DNA of 64,000 nucleotides from Isoetes taiwanensis. Taxonomy: Eukaryota; Streptophyta; Lycopodiopsida; Isoetales; Isoetaceae. The notes below the pieces were generated by a model, which searched no databases, was not told the DNA's origin, and saw nothing but the letters and a program-made list of their open reading frames with translations. Below, in pieces: positions 34,050-44,832 of the stretch. Where the stretch lies: assembly GCA_021234155.1 (NCBI GenBank), contig JAJEKV010000785.1, positions 1 through 64,000 on the forward strand, read 5' to 3'. The position numbers and the translations under genes are program-made. The number at the start of each line of letters is the position of its first letter. The stretch's first letter is position 1.

Positions 34050-36105
34050 ACATTGTGCAAGATCCGGTGTCGACCCGGGGTATGGCCTCCAAAACGTAAA
34101 CTCTGTGGGTTGCTAGGTTATTGTAGGGTTTACGTTATGGAGGTCGAGTTTTATTCAGTTGCACTTGAGACATGGTCGAGAAGCTGCAGTTGAAAACCTG
34201 AAGCAATAGAAACTGACGAAATGGGGTTTGGATTTACCAGGCGGGCTTTCCTACCGGTGCTCCTCAGGGGGAAAATGTCGATGCCTCCCTTCCGGAACCG
34301 GTTTCCCTATCCGGCCCGTTGAATTCTCCATTCAAGTAACTTGCTTCGAAAGCGAGGCTTAAAAAATTCAAGATCTGTCCGGGAGAACATATAAAACCGC
34401 CAAAGTGTCTGCGATTCGTGATTGTAGAAAACCAAGTGTTTTGTCGTTCGGGCAGTACAAAGGCCCCGGAATGGAGATTTGACTTCGCCATGTCGTCCGA
34501 AACAGCGAAATTACCCTAGGGACCAAGTTACACGGTCATTTTTTGCAGCAAAAGAAACACGAACCCTCTACATGGCAGTATTCTGCACCCTTCGCTAAGG
34601 CCAATTCACTACGAACGTGTTGGACATGAGCTACTTTGGCGCGTCCGGGAGCAAGGGTGGTCTTCTGCCCACGAAACTTGGTCTCCAGGGTAATGTCGAT
34701 GTTTCGAGTCCGTTGGCAGAGTCAGATCACAGTTCCGGGGTGGGAGAGTTGCCCGTCCCTGGCCAAGGACCTTCCAGAGAGGACCTTTGGGACGAACTTC
34801 TTCTGGAAGGTTTTAGGGCTCCGTCATCTGGCGTCAACGCCCTCCCACTACCTCATGACATTGTGCAAGATTCTGGTCCAATCTGGCTAGGGTATGGCCT
34901 CCAAAACGCAAACCCTGTGCCTTGCCAGGTTATTGTAGGGTTTACGTTATGGAGGCCAAAACGTGGTCAGTTGCACTTGGGACCTGGTGTACCTTTTTCG
35001 AACATGCATGCGGAGCCATGGCAACTGAAATAACAGACTTTGGATCTATTGGCGATCCCGACTCATTCCAAAAAAATTTGCTACTACAAAATGTGTTCTT
35101 GACTTCTAATTGCGACACTGGGAGGAGGATAAATCCAAACCCCATTTCGTCAGTTTCTATTGCTTCTGGTTTTCAACTGCAGCTTCTCGACCATGTCTCA
35201 AGTGCCACTGAATAAAACTCGACCTCCATAACGTAAACCCTACAATAACCTAGCAACCCACAGGGTTTACGTTTTGGAGGCCATACCCTGGTCAGATTGG
35301 ACCAGGATTTTGCACTTGTCATGAGGTAGTGGGAGGGCGTTGAAGCCAGAAGATGAAGCCCTAAAACCTTCCAGAAGAAGTTCGTCCCAAAGGTCCTCTC
35401 TGGAAGGTCCTTGGCCAGGGACGGGCAACTCTCCCACCCCGGAACTGTGATCTGACTCTGCCAACGGACTCGAAACATCGACATTACCCTGGAGACCAAG
35501 TTTCGTGGGCAGAAGACCACCCTTGCTCCCGGACGCGCCAAAGTAGCTCATGTCCAACACGTTCGTAGTGAATTGGCCTTAGCGAAGGGTGCAGAATACT
35601 GCCATGTAGAGGGTTCGTGTTTCTTTTGCTGCAAAAAATGACCGTGTAACTTGGTCCCTAGGGTAATTTCGCTGTTTCGGACGACATGGCGAAGTCAAAT
35701 CTCCATTCCGGGGCCTTTGTACTGCCCGAACGACAAAACACTTGGTTTTCTACACCGTCGACTGCAGGACACTTTGCGGTTTTATATGTTCTCCCGGACA
35801 GATCTTGAATTTTTTTGAGCCTGCTCGAAGCAAGTTACTTGAATGGAGAATTCAACGGTCGGATAGGGAAACCGGGTTCCGGGAAGGGAGGCATCGGCAT
35901 TTGCCCTCCCGGAGGAGCACTGGTAGGAAAGCCTGCCTCGGTAAATCCAAACCCCATTTCGTCAGTTTCTATTGCTTCAGGTTTTCAACTGCAGCTTCTC
36001 GACCATGTCTCAAGTGCAACTGAATAAAACTGGACCTCCATAACGTAAACCCCACAATAACCTAGCAACCCACAGGGTTTACGTTTTGGAGGCCAAAACG
36101 TGGTC
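34050..36105. repeat. Large imperfect inverted repeat with central spacer
   Basis: Sequence from about 34075 to 34925 recurs inverted at about 36100 to 35250. For example, ATGAGCTACTTTGGCGCGTC at 34627 reappears as its complement near 35535, and AAATGGGGTTTGGATTTACC at 34219 reappears near 35943. The spacer (34925-35250) itself contains a copy of the arm end. Matching open frames in both arms (34617 plus and 35560 minus) have no recognised domain and are repeat-derived. Parts of the arms match the 820-bp satellite at 37.9-40.8 kb (CCTAGGGTAATTTCG, GAAGACCACCC). Confidence 0.8.
35216..35290. repeat. Telomere-like hairpin, family member
   Basis: CGTAAACCCT and AGGGTTTACG are inverted around a loop of about 20 nt. 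Pairing extends outward (CCTCCATAA against TTTTGGAGG) with one mismatch. Further members lie at about 34083-34150, 34880-34955, 36030-36095 and 36360-36418. Shorter variants are at 37558-37602 and 37876-37912. Confidence 0.75.
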
Positions 36106-36434
36106 GACTTCTTTGATAACTAGGTGGACCATTTCTAAACATGCATGGGGAGCCATGAGAACTGAAATAACAGAGTTTCGATCTAGTCGCCAATCCGAGT
36201 GACCCCAAACAATTTTGCTACTGCATAAGGCGCTCTACACTTTTAATTGCAAAACTAGGAGGAGAATAAATCAAAACCCCATTCTTGCAATTTCTACTGC
36301 CTCGTGTTTTCAACGGCCATTTTGCTTTCGACCATGTCCCAAGTGCAACGGACCAAAGCCCGACCTCCATAACGTAAACCCTACAATAACCTAGCAAGGC
36401 ACAGGGTTTACGTGCCATATCCCCACTCGGAATG

Positions 36435-37195
36435 CCTAGATGGCATGCTTGAGCTTAGGTGCCATGCCTGACCCACATTGGCATGTTGGAGCGTATTTGG
36501 CATGTTGGAGCGTATTTGGGATGTTGGAGCCGTATTTGGCATGTTTGAGCCTAGGTGTGTCTTTTCTAAACGTGCATTGCGGAGCCATGGCAACTGAAAT
36601 AACCGAGTTTGGATCTATTGGCCATCCCGAATGATCCCAAACAATTTTGCCCATGAAACTTGGTCTTCAGGGTAATGTCAACGTTTTGAGTCCATTGGCA
36701 GAGTCAGTTTTGAGTCCAGTGGCATGTTGGAGCCTGCGTGGCATGTTTGAGCACGTTGGAGCCTAGGTGGCATGTTTGAGCCATTTTGCATGTTGGAGCC
36801 TAAGTGGCATGTTGGAGCCACCTTGGCATGTTTGAGCCTAGGTGGCATGTTAGAGCCACCTTGGCATGTTGGAGCCCACGTGGCATGTTGGAGCCCACGT
36901 GGCATGTTTGAGCCACCTTGGCATGTTGGAGCCTAGGTGGCATGTTGAAGCCCATGTGGCATGTTTGAGCCACCTTGTCATGTTGGAGCCTAGGTGGCAT
37001 GTTTGAGCCACGTGGGCTCTAACATGCCAAGGTGGCTCAAACATGCCACCTAAGCTCTAACATGCCACCTAGGCTCAAACATGTCAATGTGGCTCCATAT
37101 GCCACGTAGGCTCCAACATGCCACCTAGGTTCCAACATGCAAAGGTAACTTTCGGGCATGCCACCTAGGCTCAAGCATGCCATCTAGGCACTCCA
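36435..37195. repeat. 19-bp minisatellite, block 2, with orientation switch
   Basis: Units run in the forward sense from 36435 to about 37010, interrupted at about 36555-36720 by sequence related to 34960-35060 and 36120-36210. They then switch to the reverse sense (AACATGCCAAGGTGGCTC) from about 37015 to 37195. The switch point is GAGCCACGTGGGCTC, a near-palindrome. Confidence 0.85.
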
Positions 37196-37460
37196 AGTGG
37201 TGACATGGCATGTCAAGTAAGCAAGGCCAAGTTTTGACTAGGCCAAAAATGAAAAGATGTCCATCTTTGGTCTTTTCATTGGGTGATGTTGGCAAATTTT
37301 GGGTGACATGGCTAGATGGTGGTGACGTGACTAGGACTTTATGCAAGAAATATGATAACCTTTGAAATTTTTGTAGAAGAGTTTGGCAAGGGATAGAATA
37401 GAAGGATTTTGGAGAACTCACAAGCCCCTTTCGGTGAAGGGGAGTGCGGATCAGCATGTT
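37196..37460. repeat. Left inverted flank of the 820-bp satellite block
   Basis: Contains TGACATGGCATGTCAAGTAA, GCAAGGCCAAGTTTTGACTA, AAGATGTCCATCTTTGG and CATTGGGTGATGTTGGCAAA. All are found inverted at about 40840-41010. The outer end (CCCCTTTCGGTGAAGGGGAG) matches the inverted sequence near 40800-40820. Confidence 0.75.
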
Positions 37461-37940
37461 GGGGGGGGATTCGACCCCATCTCAGGGCATGGTCCCCGAG
37501 CATACGAGAACTCCATGCAAAGTTTGGATGTGTGAGTCTCCGTCTTGGCCTTTCGAGATGTAAACCCTAGCAAACCCTAGTGTTTGATAGGGTTTACATT
37601 GAGGGATGCTCAGATGACCCGAGAGGGCCCGGGATCCGGCGTGGAATACCCGTCTTCGGATTACCCTCATGGCCTTTGGGTGAGAGAGCCAAATTTCCGG
37701 TGCGACATACCTTTGGGAGACTCCCCTTCACAAGCCCTTTTCGGTGAAGGAAGGGGAGTGAAAAGCATGCCACGCTAGAGGGGGATTCGACCCCATCTCC
37801 GGGGCATGGTCCCCGAGCATACGAGAGAACTCCATGCAAAGTTTCGGATGTGTTAGTCTCCGTCTTGACGCTCGAGATGTAAACCCTACCAAACCCTAGA
37901 GGATTTACATTCTGGGGATGCTCCTCTGATCAAGAGGGCC
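37461..37940. repeat. Duplicated segment before the satellite
   Basis: A segment of about 330 bp occurs twice (about 37460-37620 and 37785-37925). Both carry GGGGGATTCGACCCCATCTC, CATGGTCCCCGAGCATACGA, AACTCCATGCAAAGTTT and a telomere-like GTAAACCCTA word. No gene. Confidence 0.65.
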
Positions 37941-40780
37941 GTGGAACTTGTCCCCTAGGGTAATTTTGGCGTTCCAGATTAGGATCGTCAATCCGGGGCC
38001 TCCTCCATGCCCCAAAATCAAAAACGTGGTCTAAACCCTGCCAGGGCCAACGGTGGCCATCCCAATCAAAAATCGAGGGTCTAAAGCTCACCCGGAAATA
38101 CCGGGGATTTTCCTGTACGCTCGGGGCCACTTGGCAAGCCAGCTGGCTGAAAACCATGATTTTTTCCCGCCCCATGCATTAATCATGAATTTCCGGATCA
38201 TAAACACAAAGAAAAGTACAGATAAAATTCCGGGTCTCGAAAAAAGGTGAAATCTTGGCGGGGATGTGCGGCATGGCTGCACCGCCAAAAGAAAAATGGC
38301 GGCAATAGAAGCACAAGCGAGAGGCATGAGGCGAGCTTCGAGCCAACCCCCTTCCCAGGAGGCCACGGGGCCGCGATAGCGCCCCTTTGGGCGGTGGAGC
38401 TAGCTTTGCTTGTCAGGTGGTCACATGTATACCACCTAGCAGTCCTAGTGCTGCTATTCTCACTTCGATCTTCTACGGGGGCCTCGGGGTGACCCCAAGT
38501 ATCTTGTTCTTCATGAGGCTAGTCCAAGGCGGGGGCGAGGCCGGACCCCCCCCCACCGAGGCGGCTGGCTCGCCAATGGACCCGGAACATCCCCATTACC
38601 TAGGAGACCAAGGTTAGGTGGGCGAAGACCACCCCTCTCCAAGAAACGCCAAAGTAGGTCGTTTACTACACACTTGTAGTCAATTGGCATGGAGGTGGAT
38701 CTTTGAATACCTCCTAGTGGGGGTAAGTGATTGATCCCAGGGAAAACCGGTAGTGGAACTTGTCCTCTAGGGTAATTTGGCGTTCCGGACGATGTGGAGA
38801 GATCGGATCGCCAATCGGGGCCTCCTCCATGCCCTAAAATCGAAAAAACGTGGTCTAAACCCAGCCGGGGCCAAGCGGTGGCCATCCCAATAAAAATCGA
38901 GGGTCTAAAGCTCGCCCAAAAATACGGGGATTTTCCCCATGCGCTCATGGCCACTTGGCAAGCCAGCTGGCTGAAAATCAGGATTTTTCCCGCCCCATGC
39001 ATTAATTATGAATTTCCGGAGCATAAACACAAAACAAAACACGAGATAAAAATCCGGGTCTCGAAAAAGGTGAAATCTTGGCGGGGATATGCAACATGGC
39101 GCTGCACACGCAAGAGAAAATGCACCGAACAATAGAAGCTGCTTGAGAGGCATGAGACGAAGCCCGAGCCAACCCCTTTCGGAGGCCACTTAGGGTCGGT
39201 AACGCCCCACTTGGAAATTGGAGCTAGCTTTTCTTCTCGGTGGTCACATGTATACCACCTAGCAGTCCTAGTGCTCCTATTGTCACTTCAATCTTCTACC
39301 GGGGCCTCGGGGTGAACCCCAAGTATCTTGTTCTAAATGGGCTAATCCAAGCTAGGGTGAGGGGCCGGGCTGGACCCCCACTCCGGAATCGCGGCTCAAT
39401 GGCCAATGGATGAGAACATCCCCATTACCTAGGGGACCAAGTTTGGGGCAGAAGACCACCCCTCTCCAAGAAACGCCAAAGTAGGTGGTTTACTACACAC
39501 TTGTAGTCAATTGGCATGGAGGTGGATCTTTGAATACCTCCTAGTGAGGGGTAAGTGATTGATCCCCAGGAAAACTTCGCCGTGGAACTTGTCCCCTAGG
39601 GTAATTTCGTCGTTCGGACGACGTGGCGGAGGTCGGATCGCCAATCCGGGGCCTCCTCCATGCCCCAAAATCGAAAACGTGGTCTAAACCTGTCCAAGGC
39701 CAGCGGTGGCCATCCCAATCAAAAATCGAGGGTCTAAAACTCATCCCGAAATACCGGGGATTTTCCTATACTCTCGGGGCCACTTGGCAAGCCAGCTGGC
39801 TGAAAACCAGGATTTTTCCCCGCCCCATGCATTAATTATGAATTTCGGAGCATAAACACAAAGAAAAGCACTGAGATAAAAATTCGGGTCTCGAAAAAGG
39901 TGAAATCTTGGCGGGATGTGCGGCATGACGCCTGCACATGCAAGAGAAAATGCACCGCAATGGAAGCACAAGCAGAGGCATGAGACGAAGCTTCCGAAGC
40001 CAACCCCTTAGGAGACCACGGGCCGGTAACGCCCTACTAGGTAGTGGAGCTAGCTTTGCTTCTCCGTGGTCACATGTATACCACCTAGCAGTCCTAGTGC
40101 TGCTATTCTCACTTCAATCTTCTACCGGGGCCTCGGGGTGAACCCCAAGTATCTTGTTCTCGCAGCTAGTCCAAGCCGGGGCCGAGGGGCGGGCTGGACC
40201 CCCACTCGGAACGGAGAACTGGCTCCGCCAATGGACCGGAACATCCTCATTACCTAGGGGACCAAGTTTAGGGGTAAGACCACCCCTCTCAAGAAACGCC
40301 AAAGTAGGTATTTTACTACACACTTGTAGTCAATTGGCATGGAGGTGGATCTTTGAATACCTCCTAGTGAGGGGTAAGTGATTGATCCCCCGGGAAAACT
40401 TCGCCGTGGAACTTGTCCCCTAGGGTAATTTCGCCGTTCTGGACGACGCCTTGGCGAGGTCGGATCGCCAATCAAGGGGCCTCCTCCATGCCCCAAAATC
40501 AAAAACGTGGTCTAAACCTTGTCGGGGCCAGCGGCCATCCCAATAAAAAATCGAGGGTCTATAACTCATCCGGAAATACCGGGGATTTTCCTATACTCTC
40601 GCGGCCACTTGGCAAGCCAGCTGGCTGAAAACCAGGATTTTTCCCTGCCCCATGCATTAATTATGAATTTCCGGAGCATAAACACAAAGAAAAACACAGA
40701 TAAAAATCCGGGTCTCGAAAAAGGTGAAATCTTGGCGGGATGTGATGAGATGACGCTGCATACGCAAGAGAAAATGCACC
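37941..40780. repeat. Tandem satellite, about 820 bp, 3.4 copies
   Basis: Units begin GTGGAACTTGTCC at 37941, 38753, 39582 and 40406, giving spacings of 812, 829 and 824 bp. Each has CTTGGCAAGCCAGCTGGCTG, CCCATGCATTAAT, CGGGTCTCGAAAA, TCACATGTATACCACCTAGC and CCAAGTATCTTGTTC. The fourth copy breaks off at about 40780. Open frames in the units (such as 38511-39002) are not conserved in frame between copies, which argues against coding. Confidence 0.88.
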
Positions 40781-41010
40781 AGCATATATACCTTTCGGAG
40801 ACTCCCCTTCACAAGAAAGGGGCCGCCGTCGAGGTGCCTGCCCGGTGTTTGCAGCACATCCAAGGTCCATGTCACCATCATCAAGCCATGTCACCTAAAA
40901 TTTGCCAACATCACCCAATGAAAAGACCAAAGATGGACATCTTTGGTTTTTTGGCCTAGTCAAAACTTGACCTTGCTTACTTGGCATGCCATGTCACCAC
41001 TTGGGGTGCC
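40781..41010. repeat. Right inverted flank of the satellite block
   Basis: Reverse complement of much of 37196-37460, for example CCAACATCACCCAATGAAAA and CAAAGATGGACATCTTTGG. It leads directly into minisatellite block 3, just as the left flank adjoins block 2, so the inverted symmetry includes the minisatellites. Confidence 0.75.
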
Positions 41011-41870
41011 TAGGTGGCATGCTTGAGACTAGGTGGCATGCCTGAGCCTCCTTGGCATGTTGGAGCCTGCATGGCATGTTGGAGCCACCTTGGCATGTTG
41101 GAGCCCACGTGGCATTATGGAGTCCACGTGGCATGTTTGAGCCACCTTGGCATGTTGGAGCCTAGGTGGCATGTTTGAGCCCACCTTGGCATGTTTGAGC
41201 CACGGCATGTTTGAGCCACGGGTGGCATGTTGGAGCCTAGATGGCATGTTTGAGCCACCTAGGAATGTTGGAGCCTAGGTGGCATGTTTTGGAGCCCACG
41301 TGGCATGTTTGAGCCACCTAGGAATGTTGGAGCCTAGGTGGCATGTTGAGCCCACGTGGCATATTTGAGCCACCTTGGCAAGTTGGAGCATAGGTGGTAT
41401 GTTGGAGCCCCGGCGTGGCATGTTTGATAACGTTGGAGCCTAGGTGGCATGTTTGAGCCATTTTGTCATGTTTGAGCCTAGGTGGCATGTTTGAGCCACC
41501 TTGGCATGTTTGAGCCTAGGTGGCATGTTGGAGCCACCTTGGCATGTGGGAACCACCTTGGCATGTTTGAGCCTAGGTGGTATGTTAGAGCTACGGTGGC
41601 ATGCTGGAGCCTAGGTGGCATGTTTGAGCCAACTTGGCATATTTAAGCCTAGGTGACATGTTGTGAGCCACCTTGGCATGTTGGAGCCTAGGTGGCATGG
41701 TGGAGCCCGTGGCATGTTTGCGCCCACGTTGGCATATTGGAGCCTTTGCATGGCATGTTAGAGCCCGCGTGGCATGTTGGAGCCACCTTGGCATGTTGGA
41801 GCCACCTTCGTGGCATGCTTGAGCCACCTTGTGTATGTTTGAGCCACCTTGGTGGCATGTTTGAGCTGAT
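40980..41870. repeat. 19-bp minisatellite, block 3
   Basis: Roughly 45 variant units of GGCATGTTTGAGCCACCTT and GGCATGTTGGAGCCTAGGT in alternation, giving an approximate 38-bp higher-order period. A few units carry extra bases. Confidence 0.9.
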
Positions 41871-41925
41871 TGGGACCTGAGATCATGTGCATATGCTCAA
41901 AAAATGGATTTGAGGCATAAAAAAG

Positions 41926-42039
<114 letters not shown>

Positions 42040-42251
42040 GCCTACGCGACCATACAAGGATCGATAGACTTGTTGGTTCCCATGGATGTTAAAGTTAAAT
42101 TCAGTTCAATTCAATTTTGGGATCTTCATAATGCCTTTGCATTCTAGTTTTCTATAAGCATGAGGGTAAAGGGACAATAGATGAGATATTGCATTTTTTT
42201 GCACCGGTCCTGCACCCCTCAAGGAATACAAATCAAATTCTTGATGGTTTT

Positions 42252-43006
42252 GTTATGCAAAAATAGGTGTTAAGTAATTGAAGTAACTTGTCGTACATGG
42301 AATACTAGTATAAGGACATGTGATCGCACGCATCACATGTAACAAATCAAGTACTGGTCCTACCACTATAAAGAACTGTGATATGGAAGGATAGGACATG
42401 TAGAGAAGCAAGTATTCTTTCCTACTTCTATAAAGACATGTGACAATAGAAGTATTACACATGTCGTAATTCATGTATTCTTTCCTACAATGCCTTCATA
42501 AAATAAAGTACTACGTCCTACTACTATAAAGACATGTGACATGGAAGCATATGACATGTAGAGTATCAAGTATTCTTTCCTACTTCTATAAAGACATGTG
42601 ACAATAGAAGTATTACACATGTCATAATTCATGTATTCTTTCCTACAATGCCTTAGCAAATAAAGTACTCTGTCCTACTACTATAAAGACATGTGAATGG
42701 AAGTATAGGACATGTAGAGAATCAAATATTCTTTCCTACATCTATAAAGACATGTGACAATAGAATTATTAGACATGTAGAAATTCAAGTATTCTTTCCT
42801 ACAGTGGATTGTATTATAAAATGACATGTCACAATAGAAGAAACTACAAAACAACAGTGGATGTTTTAGTCCACTGAAAAAAGAACACCATTATCGAACA
42901 AAACCATACCTCCACAAATCCACATGTAGGATTCTTTGAAAACAGGACATGTAGACCTACCAAAACTGATGTTTTCAACAGTGGACCAAAAACCGGGGTG
43001 AGTGTG
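42252..43006. repeat. Segment A, duplicated at 45873-46640
   Basis: Begins GTTATGCAAAAATAGG and ends ACCGGGGTGAGTGTG. Inside are tandem units of about 62 bp (TCCTAC-TATAAAGACATGTGA, then ACATGTAGA, TTCTT) arranged in a higher-order 157-bp pattern. The second copy is nearly identical. The right end of this copy joins the first tRNA gene inside its acceptor stem. Confidence 0.88.
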
Positions 43007-43073
43007 GTAGCTCAGTGGATAGAGCATCTGTTTCCTAAGCAGAAGGTCACATGTTCGACCCATGTCTAACGCG
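43001..43073 (+). tRNA. tRNA-Arg(CCU), copy 1, acceptor stem broken
   Basis: D arm, anticodon arm (loop TTCCTAA, anticodon CCT) and T arm (TTCGACC loop) are present. The 5' acceptor strand is AGTGTGG, derived from segment A, and cannot pair with CTAACGC. A base change in the D-arm/anticodon junction (GAGCATC for GAGCGTC) is also present. Probably a pseudogene. Confidence 0.7.
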
Positions 43074-43337
43074 TTTAAAAAGAATTCACATTAACGTCTT
43101 TGACAAGCAAAAAGAAAAGAGTATTACATGCGATACTCCACTCAATACCTTCTTGAAAACTCAATACCTTCTTGAAATTTGAAAGCCTGGATTCGTATTT
43201 AGGACATGACCTTTGAAGTAATCAATAGCTTTTTCCAAGGAACTGTATAATCAAACAGATTATGTTGAGATTCTTATTACGATGACTGCAAGGACTTAAG
43301 CCTAAAAGACTATGCTTAAGATATACATATATCTCAT

Positions 43338-43410
43338 GCATTTGTAGCTCAGTGGATAGAGCGTCTGTTTCCTAAGCAGAAGGTCACAGGTTCGACCCAT
43401 GTCTAACGCG
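43338..43410 (+). tRNA. tRNA-Arg(CCU), copy 2
   Basis: Full cloverleaf order with anticodon CCT. Acceptor GCATTTG against CTAACGC has two mismatches, and the T stem (ACAGG/CATGT) has one. A-box TAGCTCAGTGG and B-box GGTTCGACCC are intact. Confidence 0.75.
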
Positions 43411-43690
43411 TTTAAAAAGAATTCACATTAACGTCTTCGACAAGCAAAAAAAAGAATTCACATTAACGTCTTCGACAAGCAAAAAGAAAAGAGTGTTACA
43501 TGCGATACTCCACTCAATACCTTCTTGAAATTTGAAAGCCTGGATTCGTATTTAGGACATGACCTTTGAAGTAATCAATAGCTTTTTCTAAGGAACTTCA
43601 TAACCAAACAGATTATTTTGAGATTCTTATTACGATGACTGCAACGATTTAAGCCTAAAATAGTTTGCTTGAGATATATGCATGCCTCAT

Positions 43691-43763
43691 GTGTTTGTAG
43701 CTTAGTGGATAGAGCGTCTGTTTCCTAAGCAGAAGGTCATATGTTCGACCCATGTCTAACGCG
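43691..43763 (+). tRNA. tRNA-Arg(CCU), copy 3
   Basis: 73 nt, anticodon CCT. Acceptor GTGTTTG pairs with CTAACGC with one G-U and one mismatch. The D arm starts GCTT instead of GCTC, and the T stem begins ATATG, a mismatch. Confidence 0.75.
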
Positions 43764-43998
43764 TTTAAAAAGAATTCACATTAATGTCTTTGACAAGCAA
43801 AAAGAAAAGATTATTACATACGATACTCCACTCAATACCTTCTTGAAATTTGAAAGTATTTAGGACATGACCTTTGAAGTAATCAATAGCTTTTTCCAAG
43901 GAACTGTATAATCAAACAGATTATGTTGAGATTCTTATTACGATGACTGCAAGGACTTAAGCCTAAAAGACTATGCTTAAGATATACACATGTCTCAT

Positions 43999-44071
43999 GC
44001 GTTTGTAGCTCAGTGGATAGAGCGTCTGTTTCCTAAGCAGAAGGTCACATGTTCGACCCATGTCTAACGCG
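43999..44071 (+). tRNA. tRNA-Arg(CCU), copy 4, best cloverleaf
   Basis: GCGTTTG pairs with CTAACGC at 6 of 7 positions (one U-U). The D stem GCTC/GAGC, anticodon stem TCTGT/GCAGA and T stem ACATG/CATGT are all paired. The anticodon loop TTCCTAA gives CCU, and the variable loop is five bases. Internal promoter boxes are intact. Only three T's follow, so the Pol III terminator is weak. Confidence 0.85.
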
Positions 44072-44308
44072 TTTAAAAAGAATTCACATTAACGTCTTGG
44101 ACAAGCAAAAAGAAAAGAGTGTTACATGCGATACTCCACTCAATACCTTCTTGAAATTTGAAAGCCTGGATTCGTATTTAGGATTTGAAGTAATCAATAG
44201 CTTTTGTAAGGAACTTCATAACCAAACAGATTATTTTGAGATTCTTATTACGATAACTGCAAGGATTTAAACCTAAAATAGTTTGCCTGAGATATATGCA
44301 TGCCTCAT

Positions 44309-44381
44309 GCGTTTGTAGCTCAGTGGATAGAGCGTCTGTTTCCTAAGCAGACGGTCACATGTTCGACCCATGTCTAACGCG
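44309..44381 (+). tRNA. tRNA-Arg(CCU), copy 5
   Basis: Same structure as copy 4, with one change in the variable loop (CGGTC for AGGTC). The 3' flank differs from the other units (GTTTAAATGGCATTC). Confidence 0.85.
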
Positions 44382-44629
44382 TTTAAATGGCATTCAAGTT
44401 AACTAACGTCTTTGTGAAGCAAAAAGAAAAGAGTATTACATGCGATACTCCACTCAATACCTTCTTGAAATTTGAAAGCCTGGATTCATATTTAGGACAT
44501 GACCTTTGAAGTAATCAATAGCTTTTTCCAGGAACTGTATAATCAAACAGATTATGTTGAGATTCTTATTACGATGACTGCAAGGACTTAAGCCTAAAAG
44601 ACTATGCTTAAGATATACATATATCTCAT

Positions 44630-44702
44630 GCGTTTGTAGCTCAGTGGATAGAGCGTCTGTTTCCTAAGCAGAAGGTCACATGTTCGACCCATGTCTAACG
44701 CG
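44630..44702 (+). tRNA. tRNA-Arg(CCU), copy 6
   Basis: Identical in the mature region to copy 4 as far as I can see. Followed by GTTTAAAAAG. The nearest run of four or more T's in complete units is about 140 bp downstream (GCTTTTTCC), but in this last unit the array is cut before that point. Confidence 0.85.
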
Positions 44703-44832
44703 TTTAAAAAGAATTCACATTAACGTCTTTGACAAGCAAAAAGAAAAGAGTATTACATGCGATACTCCACTCAATACCTTCTTGAAAACTCAATACCTTC
44801 TTGAAATTTGAAAGCCTGGATTCGTATTTAGG

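Larger units (their letters stand above)
43001..44832 (+). repeat. Tandem array of tRNA-Arg-containing units
   Basis: Six tRNA-Arg(CCU)-like genes at 43001, 43338, 43691, 43999, 44309 and 44630, spaced 337, 353, 308, 310 and 321 bp. The shared spacer includes AAAAAGAATTCACATTAACG, GCGATACTCCACTCAATACC, TTCTTGAAATTTGAAAGCC and AAGTAATCAATAGC. The last unit is cut off at about 44832, where minisatellite block 4 begins. Confidence 0.9.

Noticed and set aside
35216-35290. Interstitial telomere repeat
   Set aside because: Only single AGGGTTTA words within a hairpin, with no tandem TTTAGGG run.
34617-35560. Paired ORFs (plus at 34617, minus at 35560) as a conserved gene pair
   Set aside because: They are the two arms of one inverted repeat. 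Neither has a recognisable domain, and the second diverges by frameshift.
38511-39002. 163-codon ORF in the 820-bp satellite
   Set aside because: The frame is not preserved in neighbouring satellite copies.
43001-44832. tRNA-derived SINE cluster
   Set aside because: No A-rich or T-rich 3' tail, no target duplications, and the units are in strict head-to-tail tandem with shared spacers. A tandem tRNA locus fits better.
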